Made by a program: the position numbers and the translations under genes
Notes under the pieces: generated by a model
Database searches by the model: none
What the model saw: the letters and a program-made list of their open reading frames with translations, nothing else
What the model was told of the DNA's origin: nothing
Shown: positions 44,192-52,245 of the stretch, one piece after another
How the letters are laid out: each line of letters starts with the position of its first letter
Numbering within the stretch: the stretch's first letter is position 1
Assembly (NCBI RefSeq): GCF_030269605.1
Contig: NZ_BSTQ01000009.1
Location: forward strand, 282,955-346,954
Origin: Lentzea sp. NBRC 105346
Lineage (GTDB): Bacteria; Actinomycetota; Actinomycetes; Mycobacteriales; Pseudonocardiaceae
Length of the DNA: 64,000 bases
Reading direction: 5' to 3'

Positions 44192-44241
44192 GGTCGTGAG
44201 TGGTTTCCGTCGCCAGGGCGACGGAAACCACTCACAACCTC
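44190..44241. repeat. palindromic repeat family P, copy 2 (GTGAGTGGTTTCCGTCG)
   Basis: 25-base arms (44190-44214 and 44217-44241) with one mismatch and a 2-base centre. It overlaps the ends of both convergent genes (stop codons at 44189-44191 and 44240-44242), so it probably terminates both. Confidence 0.75.
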
Positions 44242-44860
44242 AGCACGATGCGAGCATGGTCGCCAGCGCGTCGTGCTCGGCCTGGTCCGCGGTCAGCTGG
44301 TAGGTGACCTTCACCTGCACCCAGTGCGTGGCGTAGGTGCACCAGTAGCCCTTGACGGGCGGCTTCCACTTGGCCGGGTCCTGGTCCCCTTTGGACCGGT
44401 TCGACGCCGCCGACGTGGCGATCAACTGGATCCCGCCCAGGTCGTTGGCGAACTTCGACCGTTCATCGTCGGTCCACTTGTCCGCCCCGGACCGCCAGGC
44501 CTCGGCGAGCGGCACGGTGTGGTCGATGTCGACGTCACCGCCGTCTGTGATCACGACGTCGTCGTACGGGCTGGTCCACTTCCCACTCGTCGCCTTGCAC
44601 GACTTGTCCGACTTGACGTCGGTTCCCTGGCGCTGCAGCACGATCTCCCTGGTGTCGCAGTTGTTGCCCTGCGAGCTCCAGTGCGGGAACCGGTCGCGGC
44701 TGTACCCCGCCATCTTCCCCTCGGGCGCGATCTTCAACGCCGACAGATCGGCGCTACCCGATGGGGGCTTCGGCGTGGAAGGCTTGAGGTCGCTGAGGTA
44801 CCAGGCGAGGCCGGCGAGCAGCAGGAACACGACCAAGCTCGTCACCGCGGCACGATTCAT
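44240..44860 (-). CDS. secreted or anchored HNH-type nuclease (DUF1524)
   Basis: 206 residues. The N-terminal segment AAVTSLVVFLLLAGLAWYL is a signal or anchor. The DUF1524/HNH core is complete: MAGYSRDRFPHWSSQGNNCDTREIVLQ, GDVDIDHTVPLAEAWRSGADKW near residue 113 with the catalytic DH pair, and LIATSAASNRSKGDQDPAKWKPPVKGYWCTYATHWVQVK. Such secreted nucleases degrade extracellular DNA; they are not restriction enzymes. Three pairs of Cys would form disulfides outside. No immunity gene is adjacent, as expected for an exported nuclease that folds outside. Confidence 0.9.
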   Translation of the reverse strand: MNRAAVTSLVVFLLLAGLAWYLSDLKPSTPKPPSGSADLSALKIAPEGKMAGYSRDRFPHWSSQGNNCDTREIVLQRQGTDVKSDKSCKATSGKWTSPYDDVVITDGGDVDIDHTVPLAEAWRSGADKWTDDERSKFANDLGGIQLIATSAASNRSKGDQDPAKWKPPVKGYWCTYATHWVQVKVTYQLTADQAEHDALATMLASC

Positions 44861-44978
44861 GCGCCCAATGATCAGCGATGGCGATCACGGGACGATCACC
44901 AGGTCCCTTCCGTGTGGTGGCGGTGTGGCGGCGATCCGGAGGATTCAGCGCCTACCACCAACTACGAGGAGACAGTTC

Positions 44979-45503
44979 GTGTCCGCAATTCCATATACCC
45001 AGACCGCCCCGGCCGCCGTCAAGAAGCCGGGTGTCCTGACGGCCGGCTTCTTCAGCGCACTGCTCTCGGTGCTCGCCGGGGTCGCGGGTGCGCTCGTCAT
45101 CTTCATCGGTGGCAAGGAGATGGTCGCCGAACTGGCGAAGGACTACTTCGGCGCCGAGCTCGGCATCTCCGAGAACGCGCTCGGCAGCGCGATGTACGCG
45201 GAGGTCTTCGCCGAGGCGTACGACAAGCTGGCGTTCCGCGCGGGCCTGGTCGTGTTCTTCTGTGTGCTCGCGCTGATCGCGACCCTGTTGCTGCGCAACG
45301 GTGGCCTCGGCGGCCGGGTGTTCTTCACCGTGGTGTTCCCGTTGACGGTGTTCGCCTGGTGGGTCGTGCTGCGCGACATGGCGCCGATGGGCACCAAGAT
45401 CGCCGGGTACGCCGGCATCACGGCCGGGCTCATCGCGGTCGTGCTGATCTGGCTGCCCGCGGTCAACAAGTACAACGAGGCCCGCAAGGCGCTCAAGCGG
45501 TGA
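44979..45503 (+). CDS. four-helix membrane protein
   Basis: 174 residues; GTG 44979 preceded by GAGGAG. Four predicted membrane helices: GVLTAGFFSALLSVLAGVAGALVIFIGG, FRAGLVVFFCVLALIATLLL, RVFFTVVFPLTVFAWWVVL and AGYAGITAGLIAVVLIWLPA. Between helices 1 and 2 is an extracellular loop of about 45 residues rich in charged residues. The role is unknown. It is convergent with the SARP gene. I see no clear partner. Confidence 0.75.
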   Translation: MSAIPYTQTAPAAVKKPGVLTAGFFSALLSVLAGVAGALVIFIGGKEMVAELAKDYFGAELGISENALGSAMYAEVFAEAYDKLAFRAGLVVFFCVLALIATLLLRNGGLGGRVFFTVVFPLTVFAWWVVLRDMAPMGTKIAGYAGITAGLIAVVLIWLPAVNKYNEARKALKR

Positions 45504-45523
45504 AGCGTCGCAGGGCGGGGGCG

Positions 45524-48088
45524 TCACGGGTCTTCGATGCCGTGCCAGCCCCCGCCCGCGAGACCGAGCAGGATGCGCTTGGTCACCGTGGTCTCCGGAT
45601 CGTCCGAGTCGCCGGGCTCGGCGACGATTCCCAGGTCGTGCAACGGGTTCGCGTGGCCGCCGAGCATGGCGACGGCCTCGGTGCGGGCCGTGCGCGCGTT
45701 GTCCAGGTCGAAGCGGAACAGGTGGCTCAGCGCGACCTCCGCGAACGCCAGCGCGGTGTGGCCCGGTTCGAGGTCGCGGGCCAGTTCGAGCGCCGCGCGG
45801 CTGCGTTCCAGGGACTCCTCGGCGAGACCGAGGCGGCCGGCCGCGATCGCGGCCATGCGCAACGCCGAGGCCTGGCCGTGCCGGTCGTCCGTCGCTCCGA
45901 AGTGGACGGTCGAGGAGTCGGCCAGCGTGAACGCCTGCTCGTGGTCGCCGCGCACCGCGGCGACCTGGGCGAGACCCAGCAGCGCGCACGCCTTGCCCTG
46001 CTCGTCCAGCGACGTGGCGCACGCGGCGAAACCCGCCTCCGCCTCGTCGTACCGGCCGCGGGCGTAGTGGATCAACGCGATGACGTACCGCGAGTGCGGG
46101 TCGTCGACGCCCTCGTGCAGGGCGGCGAGCTCGTTCCACGCGCTGTCGTGCCACAACAGGACGCTCACGCGTTCCACCAGCAGCGGCGCCTGCGGCCAGC
46201 CGTTGCGCCGGGCGAGCTGCGTGATCGCGATCAGGTTCGCCTGGTCCGCGGGCAGGTCGAGCTCGAACGGCATCGGGTCCATCACGTCCGCGAGCCGCGC
46301 GATCAGCAGCGTGCGCGGCACCCGGCGCGCGGCGGCGTCCACGAGCCCGAGCGCGACGTGCACCAGCGACTGCTCGGCGGTCTGGTCCTCCTCCGAGGCA
46401 CGCTCGCGGCCGTAGAGGCGCAGCAGGTCGTGCATCCGGTGGTGGACCTCGCCGGTCGCCTCCAGCAGCGACGCCTCGACCAGCTCCTCGACCACGCCGT
46501 CCGCGTCGTCGACCCCGAGCAGCGCGGCGACCATCCACGTCGAGATGGTGCACGGCCACAGCATGCCCAGGCGGCGGAACGCCTTGCGCGCCAACGGGCT
46601 CAGCGCGTCGTAGCTCAGCGACAGCGACGCACGCACCTGCAGCTCGCCGACCGACAGCTCGTCGAGCCGCTTGCGCTCGTCGTCCATCCGGTCCGCGAGG
46701 TACCGCAGGCTGAGGTGCGGCCGCGCGGACAGGCGCGTCGCCGCGATGCGCAACGCGAGCGGCAGGTTGCCGCACATCGTCGCGATCCGGTCCGCCGCAA
46801 CAGCTTCCGACGCGACCCGGCTGGTGGACGTGACGCGCGCGAGCAGGTCGCGTGCGTCCATATCGGACAACGGCGCGACGCGGAACACACGGGCGCCGGG
46901 CAGGCCGCTCAGCCGCTTGCGACTGGTCAAGAGCACCGCACATCCCGGCGTGCCTGGCAGCAGGTGGCGCACCTGCGCGACGCTCGACGCGTCGTCCAGC
47001 ACGACCAGCACCCGCCGGTCCGCGAGCCGCGACCGCAGCACGGCCGTGCGTTCCTCGATGCGCTCGGGGATCGCGGCGCCGGAACACCCGGCGGCGCGCA
47101 GCAACCCCGCGAGCACCTCACCCGGCTCCTTGCCCGCGAGGTGCGCGAAGAGCTGCCCGTCCGGGAAGTGCCCGCGCACCTGGTGGGCCACATGCACGGC
47201 GAGCGCCGACTTGCCGACGCCCGGCTCACCGCTCAGCACGACGATCGGAACCGTGTGCGGCGACCGCAGTTCCGAGACAGCCGCCTCGATCTCGGCCGCC
47301 CGACCGGTGAAGTCCGGGGTGTCCGGCGGCAGCTGGCACACCGGGAACGTGTCGTCGCCGCGCAGCACCTGTTCGTGCACACGCTGCAGGTCGGCACCCG
47401 GCTCGACGCCGAGTGAGTCGACCAGCGTGTTGCGCGTGGACCGGTAGACGGCGAGCGCGTCGGCCTGCCTGCCGGTCGCGGTCAGCGCGAGCATGAGCTG
47501 GCCCGCCAGCCGTTCCCGCAACGGGTGCTGTGCGGCGAGCAGGCCGAGCTCGTCGACGACGTCGGCGTGATGCCCGGCCGCGAGCTCCAGGTCGACGCGC
47601 TCCTCGACGAGGTTCAGCCGCACGCCCTCGAGCTGCACGATCTCCGGTTCCAGCGCCGGGACGCTCAGGTCGGACAGCGGCCGTCCGCGCCACAACGCCA
47701 GCGCGGCGCGGAAGTGCGCGATGGCGCGCGGGGCGTCGTGCTGCCGGGCGGCCTCGCGGCCGGCCCGCGCGTGCTCGTGGAACGCGTGCAGGTCGAGATC
47801 GTCAACGTTGTCGACGTCGAGCTGGTAGCGCCCGTCGTGGTGGGAGATCTGCACGTCCAGGCGTTCCCGCAGCCGCGAGAGGTAGGTGTGCAGGTTCGAC
47901 AGGCAGGACTTGGGCGGCGTGCCCTCCCACAAGGCGTCGATGAGGTGGTCGACCGACACCTGACGTCCCGCGCGCATGAGCAGGACGGCGAGCAGCGTCC
48001 GCTGGTGGCGTCCGCGCAGCGCGATCGGTCTTCCCTCGTCATCGGTCACTTCGAGGGGACCGAGAACCCCGAATTTCACGCGGCGCAC
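45524..48088 (-). CDS. SARP-family regulator (AfsR-like, with NB-ARC and TPR)
   Basis: 854 residues. N-terminal OmpR-type HTH (FGVLGPLEVTDDEGRPIALRGRHQRTLLAVLLM, LIDALWEGTPPKSCLSNLHTYLSRLRERL), then BTAD (about 95-245), then NB-ARC with Walker A LSGEPGVGKSALAVHVAH near 291 and Walker B RRVLVVLDDASS, CNLPLAL-type GNLPLALRIAA, and C-terminal TPR units. Such regulators activate secondary-metabolite genes. The closest metabolite genes are the divergent N-hydroxylase and amidohydrolase, 112 bases away, which may or may not be targets. Slightly shorter than AfsR. Confidence 0.9.
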   Translation of the reverse strand: MRRVKFGVLGPLEVTDDEGRPIALRGRHQRTLLAVLLMRAGRQVSVDHLIDALWEGTPPKSCLSNLHTYLSRLRERLDVQISHHDGRYQLDVDNVDDLDLHAFHEHARAGREAARQHDAPRAIAHFRAALALWRGRPLSDLSVPALEPEIVQLEGVRLNLVEERVDLELAAGHHADVVDELGLLAAQHPLRERLAGQLMLALTATGRQADALAVYRSTRNTLVDSLGVEPGADLQRVHEQVLRGDDTFPVCQLPPDTPDFTGRAAEIEAAVSELRSPHTVPIVVLSGEPGVGKSALAVHVAHQVRGHFPDGQLFAHLAGKEPGEVLAGLLRAAGCSGAAIPERIEERTAVLRSRLADRRVLVVLDDASSVAQVRHLLPGTPGCAVLLTSRKRLSGLPGARVFRVAPLSDMDARDLLARVTSTSRVASEAVAADRIATMCGNLPLALRIAATRLSARPHLSLRYLADRMDDERKRLDELSVGELQVRASLSLSYDALSPLARKAFRRLGMLWPCTISTWMVAALLGVDDADGVVEELVEASLLEATGEVHHRMHDLLRLYGRERASEEDQTAEQSLVHVALGLVDAAARRVPRTLLIARLADVMDPMPFELDLPADQANLIAITQLARRNGWPQAPLLVERVSVLLWHDSAWNELAALHEGVDDPHSRYVIALIHYARGRYDEAEAGFAACATSLDEQGKACALLGLAQVAAVRGDHEQAFTLADSSTVHFGATDDRHGQASALRMAAIAAGRLGLAEESLERSRAALELARDLEPGHTALAFAEVALSHLFRFDLDNARTARTEAVAMLGGHANPLHDLGIVAEPGDSDDPETTVTKRILLGLAGGGWHGIEDP

Positions 48089-48174
48089 TCTAGCCCCAGC
48101 GGCAGGCAGTTCAAGCCCTTCGCCCGGATGCCAGCGTTGTGGCTGGGCTAACCCGATGCGGCCTTGCGTGTAAG

Positions 48175-48190
48175 CTTAGGCTGCCCTAAG
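48175..48190. promoter_or_regulatory. iron box (IdeR/DmdR-type) upstream of the N-hydroxylase
   Basis: CTTAGGCTGCCCTAAG is an imperfect palindrome fitting the TTAGGTTAGGCTAACCTAA consensus of actinobacterial iron repressors at both TTAGG and CCTAA ends. It ends 10 bases before the ATG. So the gene should be derepressed under iron limitation. Confidence 0.7.
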
Positions 48191-48200
48191 TTCACGGATC

Positions 48201-49448
48201 ATGGTTCCGATCTACGACGTCGTCGGCATCGGGTTCGGCCCCTCGAACCTCGGGCTCGCGATCGCGCTGACCGAGCACAACGAGCAGGCCGAGATCCCGC
48301 TGACCGCGGTCTTCCTCGAACGCCAGGGCGCGTTCGGCTGGCACCGCGGCATGTTGCTCGAGGACGCGACGATGCAGGTCTCGTTCCTCAAGGACCTCGT
48401 CACGTTGCGGAACCCGGTCAGCCGCTTCAGCTTCCTGTGCTACCTCAAGGAACGCGGCCGGCTCGTCGACTTCGTCAACCACAAGAACCTGTTCCCGCTG
48501 CGCGTCGAGTTCCACGACTACTTCGAGTGGGCGGCGGCGCAGGTCGACGACCTCGTCGCCTACGAGTCGGACGTGGTGTCGGTCGTCGCGGCGGACGACC
48601 TGTTCGCCGTCACGACGGCGGACGGCCGTTCGTACCGCGCCCGCAACCTCGTGTTCGCGACCGGCCTGACCCCGTTGGTGCCGGACGGCGTCGAGCTGTC
48701 GGACCACGTTTGGCACAACAGTTCCCTGCTGCATCGGATGCCCGAGCTGACCTCGCCGTCACGCGTCGTCGTTGTCGGCGCGGGGCAAAGCGCCGCGGAA
48801 GTCGTGGCTTTCTGCCACCGCGAGTTCCCCGACGCCGAGGTGTGCTCGGTGTTCTCCCGCTACGGCTTCAGCCCGGCCGACGACAGCTCGTTCGCGAACC
48901 GGATCTTCGACCCGGAGGCGGTCGACACCTACTTCTGTGCGCCGGACGCGACCAAGGACCGGCTGATGGCGTACCACCGCAACACCAACTACTCCGTGGT
49001 GGACACCGACCTGATCGACCAGCTCTACCGAAGCGCGTACCAGGAGAAGGTCCTCGGCCGCGAACGGCTGCGCTTCCTCAACGTGTCCCGGCTGGTCGCG
49101 GCGGCCGAGACCGGAACGGGTGCGCGTGCTGTCGTGCAGTCGCTCACCACCGGTGAACAGCAGGTGATCGACGCCGACCTCGTCGTGCTCGCCACCGGCT
49201 ACCGCGAGGCCGACCCGTCGCCGCTGATCGGCTCGCTGCCGTGCTCCCGTGATGCGGCGGGACGGCTGGTCGTCGGGCGCGACTACCGCGTGGCCTCGTC
49301 GTTCGCCGGCAGCCTCTACCTGCAGGGCGGCACCGAGCACACGCACGGCATCACGTCCTCGCTGTTGTCCAACGTGGCCGTGCGTTCAGGTGAGATCCTC
49401 GACTCCGTGCTGACCAACACGAAGTCGCCCGTGCTGGCGACCAGGTGA
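48201..49448 (+). CDS. L-ornithine/L-lysine N-monooxygenase (siderophore type)
   Basis: 415 residues. The FAD motif GIGFGPSNLGLAIAL at residue 9, the NADPH motif VVVVGAGQSAAEVVAF near 190 and the end motif LVVLATGYREADP are complete. It hydroxylates the side-chain amine of ornithine or lysine, the first step to hydroxamate siderophores. An iron box lies in front. No NRPS, NIS synthetase or transport genes are adjacent, so it is separated from its cluster or serves another hydroxamate. Its TGA overlaps the GTG of the amidohydrolase gene. Confidence 0.92.
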   Translation: MVPIYDVVGIGFGPSNLGLAIALTEHNEQAEIPLTAVFLERQGAFGWHRGMLLEDATMQVSFLKDLVTLRNPVSRFSFLCYLKERGRLVDFVNHKNLFPLRVEFHDYFEWAAAQVDDLVAYESDVVSVVAADDLFAVTTADGRSYRARNLVFATGLTPLVPDGVELSDHVWHNSSLLHRMPELTSPSRVVVVGAGQSAAEVVAFCHREFPDAEVCSVFSRYGFSPADDSSFANRIFDPEAVDTYFCAPDATKDRLMAYHRNTNYSVVDTDLIDQLYRSAYQEKVLGRERLRFLNVSRLVAAAETGTGARAVVQSLTTGEQQVIDADLVVLATGYREADPSPLIGSLPCSRDAAGRLVVGRDYRVASSFAGSLYLQGGTEHTHGITSSLLSNVAVRSGEILDSVLTNTKSPVLATR

Positions 49449-50977
49449 TCCTCGATCTCAAGCTGACCGGCTGCCGGGCCATCACGATGGACCCGGTGCA
49501 CCCGGCCGCGCACACGATCGGCATCTGGCAGGGCCGCATCGTCGGTCTCGACTCCTGGGTGGAGTCGCTGCCCGCACTGGAAACCGTTGATCTCGACGGA
49601 GCCGTCGTGCTGCCGGGGTTCATCGACGCGCACACGCACCTCGCATGGAACGGCCGCAACCGGCGGACGGTCTCCCTGTCGGGGTGTTCGTCGACCGCGG
49701 AGATCCTGAGCCGGCTGGGCGCGGCCCCGGATTCGGGGGAGTGGCTGGAGGCGTCCGGGTACGACCGGCGGGCGGTGCCGTTGAACGCCGCAGACCTGGA
49801 CTCGATCAGCCGCGGTCGCAAGGTGTATGTCGCCGACGTGTCCGGGCACGCGTGCGTGGTGAACTCCGCGGTGCTGAAGGAACTACCTGTTGTCGAGTCG
49901 GACGGCTGGCTGACCGAGGGCTCTCAGCTGGCCGCCCGGTCGCTGCGGCTGCCGTACTCGATCGACGAGGTCGTGGCGGAGCTGCGGATCAGCGCCGATG
50001 AGGTGCTCGCCGAGGGCGTCACGACGTGCGCCGAGGCCGGGGTGGGCGCCGGGCTGATCGCCAGCACGCCGGTCGAGGTCGCCGCCTACCAACGCGCTTC
50101 GCTGCCGATCCGGGTGCAGCTCATGGTGTCCGCTGATGTGTTGCACCCTGTTGGGGCGCATGCTGACGACGGGATCACGCGGTCCATCGATCTTGGCCTG
50201 CACACCGGGTTCGGCTCGTCGCGGCTGTCGATCGGCGCGTTGAAGCTGTGGACGGACGGCGGGATGATCGCGCGCACCGCCGCGCTCACCGCGCCCTACG
50301 AGGGCACGTCGAACATCGGGGAGCTGGCGGACTCACCGTCGCTGATGCGTGCCGCCATCCTCGACGGCCACGCGGCCGGGTGGCAGATGGCGATCCACGC
50401 CATCGGCGATCGGGCGATCGACTTCGCTTTGGACGCCGTCGCGGAGGCTTTGGCTTTGCGGCCACGTGCCGACGCGCGGCACCGGATCGAGCACTGCGGG
50501 CTCGTGCGGCCGGATCAGCTGTCCCGGATCGCCTCGTTGGGGCTGGTCCCGGTGCTCCAGCCGACCTTCCTGTGGGCCTACGGCGACGACTACTCGGAGA
50601 TCATGGGTGCGACGCGCGCGCCGTGGATGTACCGCGGCCGGTCGTTCCTTGAGCACGGGATCACCATCGCCGGTAGCTCGGACCGGCCCGTTGCTGACGG
50701 CGCGCCGTTGCGTGCCATCGAGTTCATGGTGTCGCGGCGGTCTTCCGGTGGGCGTTCGGTCGGGCCGGACGAAGCCGTGTCGGTCGAGGAGGCCCTGGCC
50801 GCGTACACGCTCGGCGGCGCCTACGCGTGCCGTCTCGAGGACCGGCTGGGCAGCATCACACCCGGCAAGCTCGCCGACTTCGCGGTGCTGGGCGAGGATC
50901 CACGATCTTCACCGTCCATCGCTGACATTCCGGTCGTAGCCACCATCGTCGGTGGCGAGTGGGCCCGCCGCTCCTGA
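49445..50977 (+). CDS. amidohydrolase (YtcJ-like, metal-dependent)
   Basis: 510 residues from GTG 49445, coupled to the hydroxylase by the overlap GTGA. Metal-binding signatures: PGFIDAHTHLAWNG near residue 60 and, in the barrel, KLWTDGGMIARTAALTAPYE, QMAIHAIGDRAIDFALDAV, RHRIEHCGL and IAGSSDRPVADGAP. It fits the YtcJ/AidB-like group of exoenzyme type amidohydrolases, whose substrates are mostly unknown. Co-regulation with an iron-box hydroxylase suggests action on an N-hydroxylated amide or on a precursor; that is inference. A 14-base stem follows at the stop. Confidence 0.85.
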   Translation: MILDLKLTGCRAITMDPVHPAAHTIGIWQGRIVGLDSWVESLPALETVDLDGAVVLPGFIDAHTHLAWNGRNRRTVSLSGCSSTAEILSRLGAAPDSGEWLEASGYDRRAVPLNAADLDSISRGRKVYVADVSGHACVVNSAVLKELPVVESDGWLTEGSQLAARSLRLPYSIDEVVAELRISADEVLAEGVTTCAEAGVGAGLIASTPVEVAAYQRASLPIRVQLMVSADVLHPVGAHADDGITRSIDLGLHTGFGSSRLSIGALKLWTDGGMIARTAALTAPYEGTSNIGELADSPSLMRAAILDGHAAGWQMAIHAIGDRAIDFALDAVAEALALRPRADARHRIEHCGLVRPDQLSRIASLGLVPVLQPTFLWAYGDDYSEIMGATRAPWMYRGRSFLEHGITIAGSSDRPVADGAPLRAIEFMVSRRSSGGRSVGPDEAVSVEEALAAYTLGGAYACRLEDRLGSITPGKLADFAVLGEDPRSSPSIADIPVVATIVGGEWARRS

Positions 50978-51008
50978 CCCCCCGTTGGCACAGACAGGAG
51001 CGGCGGGC
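50963..51008. terminator. hairpin after the amidohydrolase gene
   Basis: GCCCGCCGCTCCTG (50963-50976) pairs perfectly with CAGGAGCGGCGGGC (50995-51008); the loop is 18 bases. The left arm covers the stop codon and the right arm is 8 bases before the convergent gene's stop. It can serve both strands. Confidence 0.65.
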
Positions 51009-51015
51009 TCTCCCG

Positions 51016-51639
51016 TCATGCGCTCATCCGCCAGTGCGTGACGTAACCGACCGCCTCGGCCGTGATGAGGACATCGAGCTTGGCCAGGTTCGTGCGGCTG
51101 GACATCGTGTAGGACCGGCCGCGCCGCGCGTCCAGGATCATCGGGGTCGCGCCGGGCAGCGTCTCCTCGACGGTGTGCTGCAGGATCCGCAGGCCGACGT
51201 TCGCCGCCTCCCGCGTGAGCGGCACCTCCTTGGTGTGCACGAGCACGGCGAACGTGCTGCCGTCCCGCTTGCGCAGACCCAGGTGCGGCCTGACCCGCAA
51301 CGTGAGGTCGCCGGTGCGCCACTGCGCCGACTCGACCGGCACACCGGTCGCGCGCAGCTTCTCCAGCCACGGCAGGAAGCCGTCCGCGATCTCCTCGAAC
51401 GCCCGCGGCTGCCCGTTGCGGTTGGCTTCCTGGACCGCCCGCTTCAGCTCGATCTCCGGCTCGGTCGAGTTCGCGGCGCGGCGCATCGCGGACCGGACCG
51501 GGTTGTAGAACCCGCACACGCGTGGGTCCTCGGCCAGGTACATGCCGCGTTGTTCCGTCACGATGTTGATGCGCCCCCGCTGACCGCTCATGACGTATTC
51601 GGTGAACGACAGCGCCGTCACACACACGTTGTCCAGCAA
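51016..51639 (-). CDS. hypothetical protein behind a damage-type promoter (207 aa)
   Basis: TTG start at 51639 with GAGGGGAG 6 bases upstream. I do not recognise the family. It has basic, mixed alpha/beta content: EQRGMYLAEDPRVCGFYNPVRSAMRRAANS, PRAFEEIADGFLPWLEKLRATG, RTGDLTLRVRPHLGLRKRDGSTFAVLVHTKEVPLTREAANVGLRIL. The last stretch (DLTLRVRPHLGLRKRDGSTFAVLVHTKE) looks like a strand-turn-strand with a charged core, which is reminiscent of a PD-(D/E)XK fold, but this is only a suggestion. A promoter fitting the LexA-independent damage regulon lies 27 bases upstream of the start. No signal or membrane segment. Confidence 0.7.
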   Translation of the reverse strand: MLDNVCVTALSFTEYVMSGQRGRINIVTEQRGMYLAEDPRVCGFYNPVRSAMRRAANSTEPEIELKRAVQEANRNGQPRAFEEIADGFLPWLEKLRATGVPVESAQWRTGDLTLRVRPHLGLRKRDGSTFAVLVHTKEVPLTREAANVGLRILQHTVEETLPGATPMILDARRGRSYTMSSRTNLAKLDVLITAEAVGYVTHWRMSA

Positions 51640-51672
51640 CGGAATCTCCCCTCGTACTCCCAGCTGTATGTG

Positions 51673-51695
51673 ACGTTATCCGTTGGGTCTGACAA
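51673..51695 (-). promoter_or_regulatory. PafBC-type promoter candidate of the 207-aa protein gene
   Basis: Read leftward: TTGTCAGAC, 8 bases, TAACGT, which fits TTGTCRGTG-N8-TAnnnT with only the last two -35 bases differing. The expected start of transcription near 51666 gives a 27-base leader with a good ribosome site. The flanking block GTCCCGAAATTGTCAGACCC matches that before the polymerase gene. Confidence 0.6.
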
Positions 51696-51850
51696 TTTCG
51701 GGACTGCTCCGAACGGCCGTACCGGGCCATACCACGGAGAGTGGGCGAATCACCCGTTAGAGGATGCGCGTAGGCGTGGCGTCGGCCTCAGTCGGTAGAC
51801 GGAAGGTGACGAGCCAGTAGCCGATCACCTCGACGACCGTTCGTCTGCCG

Positions 51851-51878
51851 CTCACCGACGCTCACTGAACGCTCACCG
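51851..51878 (+). promoter_or_regulatory. three direct heptamers GCTCACY at 10-11 base spacing
   Basis: GCTCACC (51851), GCTCACT (51861) and GCTCACC (51872) repeat at one helical turn. This spacing is the pattern of PhoP and AfsR/SARP binding sites in Streptomyces, whose heptamers are GTTCACC-like. It lies about 90 bases upstream of the small membrane protein gene. Confidence 0.4.
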
Positions 51879-51966
51879 CACAGAGGGGTCGGGTAACTGT
51901 CCGTACAAGATCAACTGATCACAATGGTGGCGACCAGGACAGATGTCTTAGGCATCAAGGAGCAGG

Positions 51967-52245
51967 ATGAAGACCGCCGGGCTGCGGAAGCGGCACTCAC
52001 CCGAACGTGGTGAGGACGAGATCAGCGTGCCGCAACCCCGCAAGCCCTCGCAGCTGCCCACGCATCCGTCGCAGTGGCCGCACGCCGTGCAGGTCACCGT
52101 GCTGCTCGTGCTGATCGGCCTGCTGTTGTGGGCGATCGCCGTGCTGCTGGGACCCGACCAGGCGTTCATCATCGGCGCGGCGGGCACGGCCGCGAAGCTC
52201 ATCTGCATGGCGCTCGACGCGTATCCGCAGCGTTCCCGTCACTAG
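51967..52245 (+). CDS. small membrane protein (92 aa)
   Basis: ATG 51967 preceded by AAGGAGCAGG. A basic/polar N-terminus (RKRHSPERGEDEISVPQPRKPSQLPTHP) is followed by one strong helix (VQVTVLLVLIGLLLWAIAVLL) and a second weaker one (AFIIGAAGTAAKLICMALDA). Family unknown. A gene-free region with palindromic array follows directly. Confidence 0.65.
   Translation: MKTAGLRKRHSPERGEDEISVPQPRKPSQLPTHPSQWPHAVQVTVLLVLIGLLLWAIAVLLGPDQAFIIGAAGTAAKLICMALDAYPQRSRH

Larger units (their letters stand above)
51640..51966. other. gene-free divergent region
   Basis: 327 bases between the damage-type gene (minus) and the small membrane protein gene (plus). The left end has the promoter described above. At 51851-51878 there are three direct repeats of GCTCACC/T spaced 10 and 11 bases, described separately. 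The rest shows nothing that I recognise. Confidence 0.6.

Noticed and set aside
44273..47416. 1047-codon open frame on the plus strand
   Set aside because: It runs antisense to the HNH nuclease and SARP genes, has the Arg/Gly/Ala-rich composition of a shadow frame, and shows no domain.
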